Source: Alphaproteobacteria bacterium UBA1002
GTDB taxonomy: Bacteria; Pseudomonadota; Alphaproteobacteria; Rickettsiales; UBA998
Assembly: GCA_002291845.1 (NCBI GenBank)
Contig: DBAU01000045.1
Span: 1 to 11,272 of the forward strand
Direction: 5' to 3'
Length of the DNA: 11,272 bases
A model generated the notes under the pieces. It saw nothing but the letters and a program-made list of their open reading frames with translations, searched no databases and had not been told where the DNA came from. Position numbers and translations under genes: made by a program. Shown piece after piece: positions 1 to 7,105 of this stretch. The stretch's first letter is position 1. Each line of letters begins with the position of its first letter.

Positions 1-731
1 GCCATGTGCACGCGCAGCTGATGGGTGCGACCGGTAATCGGTTGCAGCTCCACCCAGGTGAGCTTGCCTGCCAGCGTTTCACGGGTGACGTATTCTGTCA
101 CCGCGCGCTGGCCGTCCTCGCTGAGCTCCATTTTCTCGCGGGTGCCGATTTTCTCCATCGGCGCATCAATGATGCCTTCATAGGGCTGCGGCACCCCCAC
201 CACCAGCGCCCAGTAGATTTTCTGCACATCCTTGGCCGCGAAGGCGCGCGTCAATTCCTCCGCTGCCTTGCGTCCCTTGGCGATCACCAGCACGCCGCTG
301 GTATCTTTATCCAGCCGATGCACCAGGCGCAGCCGGTCGTCGCCTTCACTCGCGGCGGCGATCAGCGCATCCACGGAATCCTTGACGCCGCTGCCGCCTT
401 GCGTGGCCAGCCCCGCCGGTTTGTTGAGCACCAGGCAGCGGGCATCCTCATGAATCACCAGCGCGCGCAGACGCTTTTGCGCCTCCTCCAGCGGCAGGGT
501 GCGTGGCCGGGGCGCCGGGGTTTCCGATGCCGCCAGCACTTCGGGGCGCACGGCGACCACTTGCCCGGCAACCAGCTTCTGTTCCGCCTTCACCCGCTTA
601 CCATCCAGTCGCACCGCGCCTTTACGCAGATGCTTCTGCAGCAGGCCATAGGGCACGCCTGGCAGATGCGTCTTCGCCCAACGGTCAAAGCGGAGGCCTT
701 CTTCGGCAGGCGTCACGGTGAAATGCTTCAT
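1..731 (-). CDS. rluC: RluC/RluD-family 23S rRNA pseudouridine synthase, 3' end cut by window edge
   Basis: Predicted to isomerise specific uridines of 23S rRNA to pseudouridine in the cytoplasm. The frame opens at ATG (731-729) and stays open for 243 codons to base 1, so the C-terminus lies outside the window. An N-terminal S4 RNA-binding domain covers about residues 11-60. The catalytic domain shows NKPAGLAT (103-110), the family signature HRLDKDTSG (138-146) with catalytic Asp141, and GRTHQLRVHM (234-243) at the cut edge. The ATG overlaps the crcB stop as ATGA, which suggests translational coupling. S4 plus HRLDKDTSG places it in the RluA/C/D group. The RluC label rests on the usual alphaproteobacterial rarA-crcB-rluC order; RluD or another paralogue cannot be excluded. 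Confidence 0.9.
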   Translation of the reverse strand, partial: MKHFTVTPAEEGLRFDRWAKTHLPGVPYGLLQKHLRKGAVRLDGKRVKAEQKLVAGQVVAVRPEVLAASETPAPRPRTLPLEEAQKRLRALVIHEDARCLVLNKPAGLATQGGSGVKDSVDALIAAASEGDDRLRLVHRLDKDTSGVLVIAKGRKAAEELTRAFAAKDVQKIYWALVVGVPQPYEGIIDAPMEKIGTREKMELSEDGQRAVTEYVTRETLAGKLTWVELQPITGRTHQLRVHM

Positions 732-1099
732 GCCGTTCCCCGCATCAGCCCAAGGCCAATTGCCAGCGCGAGGATGGACAAGGTGACGGAGGAGACCATG
801 TAGATGAAGGCGGCGACAGTTTCACCGCGCTGCATGAGGGTCACCACATCGAGCGAAAAGGCGGAAAAGGTGGTGAATCCACCCAGCACGCCGATGCCCA
901 GAAAGGCACGCCATTCCGGCGTCAGTGCCGGAAGCGTGGCCCCGGCGAGCAGGCCCATGAGCAGGGAGCCGAGGATATTGACGCTGAGCACGCCATAAGG
1001 GAAATCGGCCACTGGCAGGCGTGCCGCGCCGCTGACCATCAGGTAGCGTGCCATCGCACCCAGGCCGCCGCCCAGGCCAATCAAAAGAAGCTGGTTCAT
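728..1099 (-). CDS. crcB: CrcB/Fluc fluoride-specific ion channel
   Basis: A small inner-membrane protein of 123 residues, the usual size of dual-topology Fluc channels, which release cytoplasmic fluoride as antiparallel dimers. Four hydrophobic segments are visible at about residues 2-20, 33-53, 64-84 and 96-118. Family landmarks are GGGLGAMARY (10-19), FPYGVLSVN (33-41) with the conserved pore Asn41, and GGFTTFSAFS (73-82). The start at MNQLLLIG fits the family N-terminus; an in-frame extension to 1183 would run into the end of rarA and does not look like CrcB. The purine-rich AGGGG upstream ends only 1 nt before this ATG, so its role as a Shine-Dalgarno site is doubtful. The stop overlaps the next ATG as ATGA. 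No fluoride riboswitch is apparent upstream. Confidence 0.93.
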   Translation of the reverse strand: MNQLLLIGLGGGLGAMARYLMVSGAARLPVADFPYGVLSVNILGSLLMGLLAGATLPALTPEWRAFLGIGVLGGFTTFSAFSLDVVTLMQRGETVAAFIYMVSSVTLSILALAIGLGLMRGTA

Positions 1100-1119
1100 G
1101 CCCCTGATATACAACATTG

Positions 1120-1143
1120 GCATTCCCGCGAAAGCGAGAATGC
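1120..1143. repeat. Short hairpin in the rarA-crcB gap, REP-like
   Basis: An inverted repeat of 10-nt arms around a GAAA tetraloop, with one mismatch (C1126 opposite A1137): GCATTCCCGC, GAAA, GCGAGAATGC. The core CATTCCCGCGAAAGCG resembles small dispersed palindromes seen in many proteobacterial genomes. There is no U-tract, so it is not a canonical terminator; it could modulate mRNA stability between rarA and crcB. Only this copy was noticed in the window, so its repeat status is inferred. Confidence 0.5.
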
Positions 1144-1146
1144 TGA

Positions 1147-2454
1147 TTATGGCTCTTTCAGCTTGTCCCGCAACCTGTCCCAATACTCGAGGCGCTTTTT
1201 CACTTCCCGCTCGAAGCCGATTTCACGGGGCTGATAATAATCGCGCCGCGGCAGCGTTTCGGGGAAATAATTCTGGCCGGAGAAGCCATGCTCGGTGTCA
1301 TGGTCATAGGCATAGCCTGCGCCATAGCCGATCTCTTCCATCAGCGTTGTCGGCGCGTTGAGGATGTGCTTGGGCGGCATCAGCGAGCCATGCGCCTTAG
1401 CATCGCGCATCGCTGCTTTGTAGGCGGCATACACCGCGTTGGATTTCGGTGCGGTGCCGAGATACGCCACGGCCTGCGCCAGCGCCAGCTCACCCTCCGG
1501 TGAGCCGAGGCGCTCGTAGGTTTCCACCGCGGCCTGCGTCACCAGCAATGCCTGCGGGTCGGCCATGCCGACATCCTCCGACGCAAAACGCACCAGCCGG
1601 CGGCCGATGTAGCGCGGGTCCTCACCCCCGGCGAGCATGCGGCAGAACCAGTAGAGCGCGGCCTGCACATCTGAGCCGCGCAATGATTTGTGCAGTGCAG
1701 AAATCAGGTTGTAATGGCTCTCCTGCGATTTGTCATAGATCGCGGCGCGGCGTTGCAGAAAACGCTTCAGCGCCTCAGCATCCAGCGCCTGCCCCGGCGC
1801 AAGCGCGAACAGTTCTTCGCAGAGATTCAGCACATAGCGCCCATCCCCATCCGCCAGGTTAGCGAGCATCACACGCCCATCTTCCGTGAGCGGAAGCGGC
1901 CTGCCTTCCGCCGCTTCAGCCTTCGCCATGATCTGCTGCAGATGCACCTCGCTCAAGCGCTCGAGCACCACCACCCGGCAGCGTGAGAGCAACGCTGCAT
2001 TCAGCTCAAACGAGGGATTCTCCGTGGTCGCCCCCACCAGCAGGATGGTGCCGTTTTCGACATAGGGCAAAAACGCATCCTGCTGCGCACGGTTGAAGCG
2101 ATGGATTTCATCCACGAACAGCAGGGTGACTTTTCCATCCTGCCGCTTTTGCACCGCGCGCTCGAAAATCTTTTTCAGATCGGCCACTCCGGATGTCACT
2201 GCGGAGACGGTTTCCATTTCGCCGCCGCTGCGCTCAGCGATCAGCCGCGCCAGGGTGGTTTTGCCGCAGCCCGGCGGCCCCCACAGGATGAGCGACACAA
2301 ACTGGCCGCTCGCCGCCATGCGCCCCAGCGCGCCCTCTGGCCCCAGCACGGCCTCATGGCCGATCACCTCCTCGAAGCGCTTCGGGCGTAGCCGTTCCGC
2401 GAGGGGGACGTAGACAGACGAGCGGGAGAAGAGCGTGTCCATCGGCTGAGTCAT
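1147..2454 (-). CDS. rarA: Replication-associated recombination protein A (RarA/MgsA AAA+ ATPase)
   Basis: A clamp-loader-like AAA+ ATPase of 435 residues that acts at stalled replication forks and interacts with single-stranded DNA-binding protein in characterised homologues. Visible motifs are PLAERLRPKRFEEVIGHE near the N-terminus (17-34), Walker A GPPGCGKT (59-66), Walker B LLFVDEIHRFNRAQQDAFLP (111-130), sensor 1 ATTENPSFELN (142-152) and the SRCR arginine finger (157-160). The C-terminal tetramerisation part includes RGSDVQAALYW and GYAYDHD motifs typical of RarA. It begins 19 nt after the protease gene stop with only a weak Shine-Dalgarno; ATG at 2454 or the Met five codons in (2442) could be the true start. 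It is probably cotranscribed with the upstream protease gene. Confidence 0.95.
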   Translation of the reverse strand: MTQPMDTLFSRSSVYVPLAERLRPKRFEEVIGHEAVLGPEGALGRMAASGQFVSLILWGPPGCGKTTLARLIAERSGGEMETVSAVTSGVADLKKIFERAVQKRQDGKVTLLFVDEIHRFNRAQQDAFLPYVENGTILLVGATTENPSFELNAALLSRCRVVVLERLSEVHLQQIMAKAEAAEGRPLPLTEDGRVMLANLADGDGRYVLNLCEELFALAPGQALDAEALKRFLQRRAAIYDKSQESHYNLISALHKSLRGSDVQAALYWFCRMLAGGEDPRYIGRRLVRFASEDVGMADPQALLVTQAAVETYERLGSPEGELALAQAVAYLGTAPKSNAVYAAYKAAMRDAKAHGSLMPPKHILNAPTTLMEEIGYGAGYAYDHDTEHGFSGQNYFPETLPRRDYYQPREIGFEREVKKRLEYWDRLRDKLKEP

Positions 2455-2473
2455 TCTGCGCGCCAGCGCGGGG

Positions 2474-3886
2474 TTAGAGTTGTACGCTGAGTTCCATCAC
2501 ATCATCGCCGCGTTGGAACGTGATGCGCCAGCCGCGCGAGGGGGTTTGCATCAGCCGCGCCAACTGAGCGCTTGAAGCGACATCCGTACCATTGACACGC
2601 AGCACGATATCACCCGCCTGCAGGCCCAGCCCCTGCGGCGGCGCCTCGGCAATCACCACGCCTTGGCGCTCCAGCGGCATGTTCAGCTCCAGCGCCACGC
2701 GCGGGGAAAGATTCATCACCTTCGCCCCCTGAAGCGGATGGCGGCCACTGAGCACCCGCGCATCACGCGCCGGAAGCTCCGGCGGGGCAGCGAGCGTCAG
2801 TGTCAGGCGCACCCTCTCCTCGCCACGCTGGATAATCAGCGGAATCTCCCGATCCAGCTCCGCCACGGCGACACGGAATTTCAGCGCGTCGGCATTCTCT
2901 ACCTCGGCGTCTGCAAAGCGCAGGATGACATCCCCCGGTTTCAGGCCGGCGCGCGCGGCGGGGCTGCCAGCCACCACCTCGGTCACCAGCGCGCCACGCA
3001 CCGCCGCCAGCCCCAGCGCTTTGGCAATCTCGCTGTCGACGCTTTTGTAGGCGCCGCCCAGCCAGGGGCGCACGATCGCCCCACCCGTCTGCCCATTGCG
3101 CAGCAGGGCGGAGACCATGGTGGAAGGAATGGCAAACCCCACGCCGATGCTGCCGCCGCTTTGCGAATAAATCGCCGTGTTAATGCCCACCAGCCGCCCT
3201 TGCAAATCCACCAAGGCGCCCCCCGAATTGCCGGGATTGATCGCCGCGTCCGTCTGGATGAAAAACTGGTAATCCGACACCCCCGCCGCCGGACGCGCCA
3301 GCGCAGAGACAATGCCGCTGGTGACCGTTTGGCCCACCCCAAACGGATTGCCGATGGCCAGCACCAGATCGCCCACCTGCAGCGAATCGGAGGAGGCAAT
3401 CGGCAACGCCGGTAGACGGGCGCCGCGTGTATCCAGCTTCAGTAAGGCAAGGTCGGAGGATTTATCTGCCACGGTGATGCGTGCATTGAACTCCCGCCCA
3501 TCCGACAGCACGGCAATGATGTCATCGCTACCGGCAATCACATGGTTGCTGGTGACCACAGTGCCTGCCGCATCCACGATAACGCCGGAGCCAAGCGAGC
3601 TGACCACCCGCTCCCGCGGCAAGGCGCTGTCGCCCAGGCGGCGGCCGAAGAACTCGCGGAAGACCGGGTCCTGCATCAGCGGGGAAAAGGGGCTTTCCAC
3701 CTGCACCCGGCGTTTGGTGTAGATATTCACCACTGCCGGGGCGGCCTGGCGTACCACCGGGGCAAAGGATAGCTGCACCTGCGCCTGGCTCTGCGGCAGG
3801 GCGCGCGGAAGCTCCTGCGCGTGCGCTACGCCAAATGTGAAGATTGTAAGAAAGAAGGCCGTAATTCGTTGAGCCATACCAACCAT
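2474..3886 (-). CDS. Do-type periplasmic serine endoprotease (DegP/DegQ family, trypsin domain plus two PDZ)
   Basis: A 470-residue HtrA-family protease predicted to degrade or hold misfolded proteins in the periplasm. A signal peptide covers residues 1-23 with probable cleavage at AHA-QE. The trypsin-like domain carries the catalytic triad His115 (VVTSNHVI), Asp145 (SSDLALLKL) and Ser221 (NPGNSGGALVD). PDZ1 spans about 275-365 (PAARAGLKPGDVILRF), and a degenerate second PDZ spans about 380-470 (GLQAGDIVLRVNG). Length and two PDZ domains match DegP/DegQ; which member it is cannot be decided. ATG at 3886 or at 3877 (MAQRITAF) could be the start, neither with a strong ribosome binding site. It is the first gene of the left-hand cluster and sits where alphaproteobacteria usually carry this protease behind rplQ. 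Confidence 0.93.
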   Translation of the reverse strand: MVGMAQRITAFFLTIFTFGVAHAQELPRALPQSQAQVQLSFAPVVRQAAPAVVNIYTKRRVQVESPFSPLMQDPVFREFFGRRLGDSALPRERVVSSLGSGVIVDAAGTVVTSNHVIAGSDDIIAVLSDGREFNARITVADKSSDLALLKLDTRGARLPALPIASSDSLQVGDLVLAIGNPFGVGQTVTSGIVSALARPAAGVSDYQFFIQTDAAINPGNSGGALVDLQGRLVGINTAIYSQSGGSIGVGFAIPSTMVSALLRNGQTGGAIVRPWLGGAYKSVDSEIAKALGLAAVRGALVTEVVAGSPAARAGLKPGDVILRFADAEVENADALKFRVAVAELDREIPLIIQRGEERVRLTLTLAAPPELPARDARVLSGRHPLQGAKVMNLSPRVALELNMPLERQGVVIAEAPPQGLGLQAGDIVLRVNGTDVASSAQLARLMQTPSRGWRITFQRGDDVMELSVQL

Positions 3887-3905
3887 GATTCTACATCTAG
3901 GGAAA

Positions 3906-3935
3906 ATTCTGGGGTTTCTGCGGTGAGCTTTTCAA
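3906..3935 (-). promoter_or_regulatory. Candidate promoter for the protease-rarA-crcB-rluC cluster
   Basis: On the minus strand, TTGAAA (3935-3930) and CAGAAT (3911-3906) are separated by 18 bp. This matches the sigma70-type -35 at 5/6 and -10 at 4/6 positions. The start site would fall near 3899, giving a leader of only about 13 nt. A promoter is needed here because the rplQ terminator and an opposing gene lie upstream, but the match is modest. Confidence 0.3.
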
Positions 3936-4396
3936 GACATAGAGAAAAATTGCTGAATGCGCTAGGCGCCACAGAGAAGGCAATCGATTGCGATGACTTA
4001 CGTGATCGCGTGGCGCGGTGTGATTTGCTGGCCCCATCCATTGATTATCTGGTGACCAAGAAAATGCAGCATCTGGGGTATAACGCGCAGCTCCTGCGCC
4101 TGAGCTACCGCGATGCAGGCATGGCGCAGGCGGTTTGCGAGCTTCTGGATGCGCAATATCATGGGATCATGCCGCATATCGAGCAGGGGGTGCGGGAGTT
4201 CCTCGCTTCTAACGCAGCAACGCTGGACCCGCCCACGCAGGACATTGACGAGGAATACACACTGCATGGGCTGGTGGTTTCTAACATGAAAGGCTTCCAT
4301 GCAATGTATGCGCAGAGGGACGCACTCTCTGCCGCGACACAACGTTCAGCACTGGAGGAGAAAGAGCTTGAGATGTGTCATGCTCAGATTGAATGA
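3923..4396 (+). CDS. Uncharacterised protein, about 157 residues, convergent with rplQ
   Basis: I do not recognise the family. With a GTG start at 3923 the product is 157 residues, soluble and mostly helical in appearance, with charged segments (REKLLNALGATEKA, ALEEKELEMCHAQIE), four cysteines and no signal peptide or membrane segment. Third positions of codons are rich in C and G, with frequent CTG, GAG, GAT and CAG, as in the neighbouring genes, which supports real coding. A GGGG run lies 8 nt upstream of the GTG. The frame stays open back to 3821, so a TTG at 3869 is an alternative start, but that would overlap the protease gene further. The gene is divergent from the protease gene and convergent with rplQ, sharing the bidirectional terminator. 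Alphaproteobacteria usually have rplQ and the protease adjacent, so this looks like a lineage-specific insertion. Confidence 0.65.
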   Translation: MSFSRHREKLLNALGATEKAIDCDDLRDRVARCDLLAPSIDYLVTKKMQHLGYNAQLLRLSYRDAGMAQAVCELLDAQYHGIMPHIEQGVREFLASNAATLDPPTQDIDEEYTLHGLVVSNMKGFHAMYAQRDALSAATQRSALEEKELEMCHAQIE

Positions 4397-4402
4397 GCAG
4401 AG

Positions 4403-4504
4403 CACGCCGCCGCATATATTGCCCGCGCCTGCGGCCTTCGCCAGACCGCGTCGAAGGAGCGTGCGGGCACCGAAGCGTCAGGACACGCCGCCGCCCGTAT
4501 TGCC
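4403..4504. repeat. Imperfect 21-bp direct repeat, copies 81 bp apart
   Basis: Copies lie at 4403-4423 and 4484-4504. Both start CACGCCGCCGC and end TATTGCC, and they differ only at three adjacent bases in the middle (ATA against CCG), so 18 of 21 match. They flank the branched inverted repeat in the 196-bp gap between the orphan gene and rplQ. The function is unknown. Confidence 0.55.
4420..4469. other. Branched inverted repeat between the orphan gene and rplQ
   Basis: An outer 9-bp stem (4420-4428 with 4461-4469, TGCCCGCGC against GTGCGGGCA, one G-U) encloses an inner 6-bp stem, CCTTCG (4435-4440) with CGAAGG (4452-4457). There is no U-tract, so it is not an intrinsic terminator by itself. 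It may fold in the 3' end of the orphan transcript, or in read-through from rplQ. Confidence 0.45.
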
Positions 4505-4544
4505 AGCCGCCACGATCGCGGCACATCCAGCCATCGTACGCGAT

Positions 4545-4578
4545 AAAAAAAGGGGCCCGGAGGCCCCTTTTCATTTTT
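4545..4578. terminator. Bidirectional intrinsic terminator ending the ribosomal-protein operon
   Basis: A perfect 10-bp stem AAAAGGGGCC (4548-4557) and GGCCCCTTTT (4562-4571) closes on a 4-nt loop CGGA. On the minus strand the GC stem is followed by seven Ts, giving a strong terminator 15 nt beyond the rplQ stop. On the plus strand the stem is followed by TTTTCATTTTTT, so it can also end the convergent orphan transcript. Confidence 0.92.
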
Positions 4579-4592
4579 TGGGAAGCGAGTGG

Positions 4593-5024
4593 TTATGCCG
4601 CTTCGGCTTCATCATCGCCATCGGCGAACTGCACCGGACCGGAATCCTGGCCCTTGGCAGACTCGTCGCGGTCTACGAATTCGATGATCGCCATCGGGGC
4701 GTTGTCACCGAAACGGAAACCCGCTTTCATGATGCGGATGTAACCACCGCTGCGCGACTGGTAACGCTCAGCAAGGGCACCAAACAGCTTGGCCACCGTG
4801 GTGGTATCATTGTGCAGGCGGGAGAGCGCCAGGCGGCGGTCCGCCAGCGAGCCATGCTTGCCCAGCGTGACGAGCTTTTCCACATACGGGCGCAGCTCTT
4901 TTGCTTTGGGCAGCGTGGTCGAGATCTGCTCATGCTTGATGAGCGCCATCGCCATGTTGGCCAGCATAGCCTTGCGGTGCGAGGTGGTAACGCCGAGTTT
5001 GCGGCCACTGATTCCATGTTTCAT
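4593..5024 (-). CDS. rplQ: 50S ribosomal protein L17
   Basis: L17 of 143 residues, a large-subunit protein near the exit tunnel. The diagnostic N-terminal block is present: MKHGISGRKLGVTTSHRKAM (1-20), then LANMAMALIKHEQISTTLPK (21-40) and AKELRPYVEKLVTLGK. Then comes the conserved GGYIRIMKAGFRFGDNAPMA region at about 93-112. An acidic, Ala-rich tail (about 115-143) makes it longer than the 127-residue E. coli protein, as is common in alphaproteobacteria. It is preceded by an 81-nt gap after rpoA with GAGG about 9 nt before the ATG. It is the last gene before the terminator. Confidence 0.98.
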   Translation of the reverse strand: MKHGISGRKLGVTTSHRKAMLANMAMALIKHEQISTTLPKAKELRPYVEKLVTLGKHGSLADRRLALSRLHNDTTTVAKLFGALAERYQSRSGGYIRIMKAGFRFGDNAPMAIIEFVDRDESAKGQDSGPVQFADGDDEAEAA

Positions 5025-5105
5025 TGTCGTATCCTCAGGTGTGAGGTTTGGGGCGGAGGGTAAGGGAGAGTACCGAAAGCACCCCCGAACCTGAACCCCG
5101 AAACC

Positions 5106-6131
5106 TTAATAGGGTTCTTCGTAACGGCGAGCCAGTTCCTCGATGTTTTCCGGCGGCCAGTCAGCCACATCCATGCCGAAGCGCAGGCCCATGCTTTGCA
5201 GTACTTCCTTGATCTCGGTGAGCGACTTGCGACCAAAGTTCGGCGTCTTGAGCATTTCAGACTCGGTCTTCTGCACGAGGTCGCCGATATAAACGATGTT
5301 GTCATTCTTCAGGCAGTTGGCCGAACGGACAGACAGTTCCAGCTCATCAACCTTCTTGAGCAGGTACGGGCTGAACGGCAGCTCGGAGCGCTCGCCACGC
5401 TCTTCAGCGGCGGGCGTATCCTCAAAGTTTACGAAGAGGCGCAGCTGATCTTGCAGGATGCGTGCTGCGAGGGCTACTGCATCATCCGGAGTGATGGAGC
5501 CATCGGTGGTGACATCCATGATCAGCTTATCGTAGTCGGTCTGCTGGCCAACGCGGGCATTTTCTACTTTATAGGCCACATTCGTAACGGGCGAAAAGAG
5601 TGAGTCCACGGGGATCACGCCGATGGGCGCGTCTTCTGAGCGGTTACGGGATGCGGGCACATAGCCTTTACCCACCTCAACCACCAGCTCCATGTTCAGA
5701 TTAGCGCCTTTATCGAGTGTGCAAATCACCAGATCTTTGTTGATAATTTCCACATCTGCATCCGTCTGAATCATCCCGGCAGTAACTTCGCCTGGCTGAT
5801 TGGCGCGCAGATACATACGCTTACGCTCTGCCGAATGGGCCTTCAGCTTAAGGTCTTTGATATTGAGGATAATGCTAGTGACATCTTCACGCACACCCGG
5901 GATGGCAGAGAACTCATGCAACACGCCTTCCACTTTAATGGACGTGACAGCAGCCCCCTGCAGAGAGGAGAGCAAGATGCGGCGCAGGGCAACGCCAAGG
6001 GTCATACCAAAGCCACGCTCGAGGGGCTCTGCCACGATGGTCGCGCGCTTGCTGTCGTTGCCAACCTGATCAATGTTGAGTTTCGATGGTTTAATCAGGT
6101 CCTGCCAGTTCTTATTCAGAATGTTTGCCAT
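5106..6131 (-). CDS. rpoA: DNA-directed RNA polymerase subunit alpha
   Basis: The alpha subunit of 341 residues, which dimerises to nucleate RNA polymerase assembly and binds UP elements and activators through its C-terminal domain. The N-terminal domain (about 1-235) contains EPLERGFGMTLGVALRRILL (35-54) and HEFSAIPGVREDVTSIILNI (72-91). A linker around 236-255 is rich in acidic residues. The C-terminal domain contains VRSANCLKNDNIVYIGDLV (268-286) and FGRKSLTEIKEVL (299-311); Arg269 corresponds to the DNA-contacting Arg265 of E. coli. Length and both domains are complete. An 82-nt gap separates it from rpsK, and GAGGA lies about 11 nt before the ATG. Confidence 0.99.
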   Translation of the reverse strand: MANILNKNWQDLIKPSKLNIDQVGNDSKRATIVAEPLERGFGMTLGVALRRILLSSLQGAAVTSIKVEGVLHEFSAIPGVREDVTSIILNIKDLKLKAHSAERKRMYLRANQPGEVTAGMIQTDADVEIINKDLVICTLDKGANLNMELVVEVGKGYVPASRNRSEDAPIGVIPVDSLFSPVTNVAYKVENARVGQQTDYDKLIMDVTTDGSITPDDAVALAARILQDQLRLFVNFEDTPAAEERGERSELPFSPYLLKKVDELELSVRSANCLKNDNIVYIGDLVQKTESEMLKTPNFGRKSLTEIKEVLQSMGLRFGMDVADWPPENIEELARRYEEPY

Positions 6132-6213
6132 AATCGTTCTGTTCCTCGTTGCTCACGCTGGTTTCATGATCTTGAGGCGGTCGGCACCAGCTGCCTTGGC
6201 CCTGCCGGCAACA

Positions 6214-6612
6214 CTAGACGCGGCGACGTTTCGGAGGGCGGCAGCCATTATGTGGCACCGGGGTTACGTCCTTGATGGAGGTAATGTTGAAGCCCACCGA
6301 CTGCAGCGCGCGCAGCGCGGACTCACGTCCTGCGCCTGGCCCTTTGACCTGCACTTCGATGGTCTTCATTCCGTGCTCAGCCGCTTTTTGGCCGGCAGAC
6401 TCGGCGGCCACCTGCGCTGCATACGGCGTGGACTTGCGCGAACCTTTAAAGCCATGACTACCCGAAGACGACCAGGCAACAGTGTTACCATTGGTATCGG
6501 TGATGGTCACAATCGTGTTGTTGAACGAAGCGTTCACATGCGCAACGCCCACGGTAATGTTTTTGCGTTCACGCTTTTTAATGCGGGCGGCGTTGGTATC
6601 TTGCTTGGCCAT
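6214..6612 (-). CDS. rpsK: 30S ribosomal protein S11
   Basis: S11 of 132 residues, a small-subunit platform protein near the mRNA exit path. Diagnostic stretches are VGVAHVNASFNNTIVTITD (21-39), WSSSGSHGFKGSRKSTPYAA (47-66), VQVKGPGAGRESALRAL (87-103) and the basic C-terminus PVPHNGCRPPKRRRV (118-132). The start ATG at 6612 lies 25 nt after the rpsM stop, with AGGCAAG upstream as a weak ribosome binding site. Length and sequence are those of an intact family member in its usual position between rpsM and rpoA. Confidence 0.99.
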   Translation of the reverse strand: MAKQDTNAARIKKRERKNITVGVAHVNASFNNTIVTITDTNGNTVAWSSSGSHGFKGSRKSTPYAAQVAAESAGQKAAEHGMKTIEVQVKGPGAGRESALRALQSVGFNITSIKDVTPVPHNGCRPPKRRRV

Positions 6613-6637
6613 GATGCTTGCCTAACGGTGGATGGGT

Positions 6638-7006
6638 TTACTTCTTCTTGCCGGCGATGGCGACGGCTTTGCCTTTGCGCGTGCGAGCGTTGGTGTGGGT
6701 ACGCTGACCACGAACTGGCAAACGCTTACGATGACGCAAGCCACGATAGCATGCCAAATCCATCAGGCGCTTGATGTTCATGGACACTTCACGACGAAGC
6801 TCACCTTCCACCGTGTAGTCGGCATCGATAATCTCGCGCAGCTTAATCACTTCACCTTCGGTGAGCTGATTAACACGCTTACTCTCATCAAGACCGGCTT
6901 TTGTGCAGATCTCCTTAGAGAATTTAGGCCCAATCCCATGGATATAGGTCAGACCGATAACCAGACGTTTGCTGGAGGGAATGTTTACACCGGCGATACG
7001 TGCCAC
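6638..7006 (-). CDS. rpsM: 30S ribosomal protein S13 (GTG start)
   Basis: S13 of 122 residues, a head protein contacting the P-site tRNA and the B1 bridges. It begins with the diagnostic MARIAGVNIPSSKRL, carries the GIGPKFSKEI helix-hairpin-helix region (24-33), RVNQLTEGEV (44-53) and the basic tail RGLRHRKRLPVRGQRT (88-103). The start codon is GTG (7006-7004), with AAAGGA 8 nt upstream. It is the first gene of the alpha operon segment. rpsD is absent from this segment, as in other alphaproteobacteria, so the classical S4-dependent control of this operon is not expected from a gene here. Confidence 0.99.
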   Translation of the reverse strand: MARIAGVNIPSSKRLVIGLTYIHGIGPKFSKEICTKAGLDESKRVNQLTEGEVIKLREIIDADYTVEGELRREVSMNIKRLMDLACYRGLRHRKRLPVRGQRTHTNARTRKGKAVAIAGKKK

Positions 7007-7105
7007 GTTGGATTCCTTTCGGTGAACTCATTTTCAGTTTTTTTCAGTCGCTTACCGGCGAATAACGGTCAACCATCACGCTCAGGCGCGCCGAAAAGAG
7101 GCTGC

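Noticed and set aside
6..803. Long plus-strand open frame of 265 codons at the left edge
   Set aside because: It is the antisense shadow of the RluC-type gene and the end of crcB, both of which show complete family motifs; its product is His/Arg/Gln-rich with no recognisable domain.
1100..1146. Possible fluoride riboswitch upstream of crcB
   Set aside because: The 47-nt gap holds a simple GAAA hairpin and none of the crcB-motif sequence or pseudoknot elements I could recognise; it is too short and lies inside a gene cluster.
1100..1183. N-terminal extension of CrcB to 1183
   Set aside because: It overlaps the end of rarA and adds residues not found in the family; MNQLLLIGLGGG at 1099 is the normal N-terminus.
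2663..3415. Plus-strand open frame of 250 codons
   Set aside because: Antisense shadow of the Do-type protease, whose catalytic triad and PDZ motifs are clear.
4393..4743. Plus-strand ATG overlapping the orphan stop (ATGA) and opening an Arg-rich frame of 116 codons
   Set aside because: The ATGA overlap looks like coupling, but the frame runs through the terminator and antisense to rplQ, and its Arg/Pro-rich product reflects GC-rich non-coding sequence.
4299..5063. Plus-strand open frame of 254 codons across the terminator and rplQ
   Set aside because: It overlaps the orphan gene, crosses the terminator and is antisense to rplQ; composition is that of a shadow frame.
5025..5105. G-rich near-repeat in the rpoA-rplQ gap (GGTTTCGGGG, then GGTTCGGGGG)
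   Set aside because: Stem pairings are short and depend on G-U pairs; there is no convincing hairpin or promoter.
7056..7093. Possible stem CGGCG/CGCCG in the rpsM leader as a ribosomal-protein binding site
   Set aside because: Only 5 bp around a 28-nt loop, and no similarity to the S4-binding pseudoknot that I can see; too weak to call.
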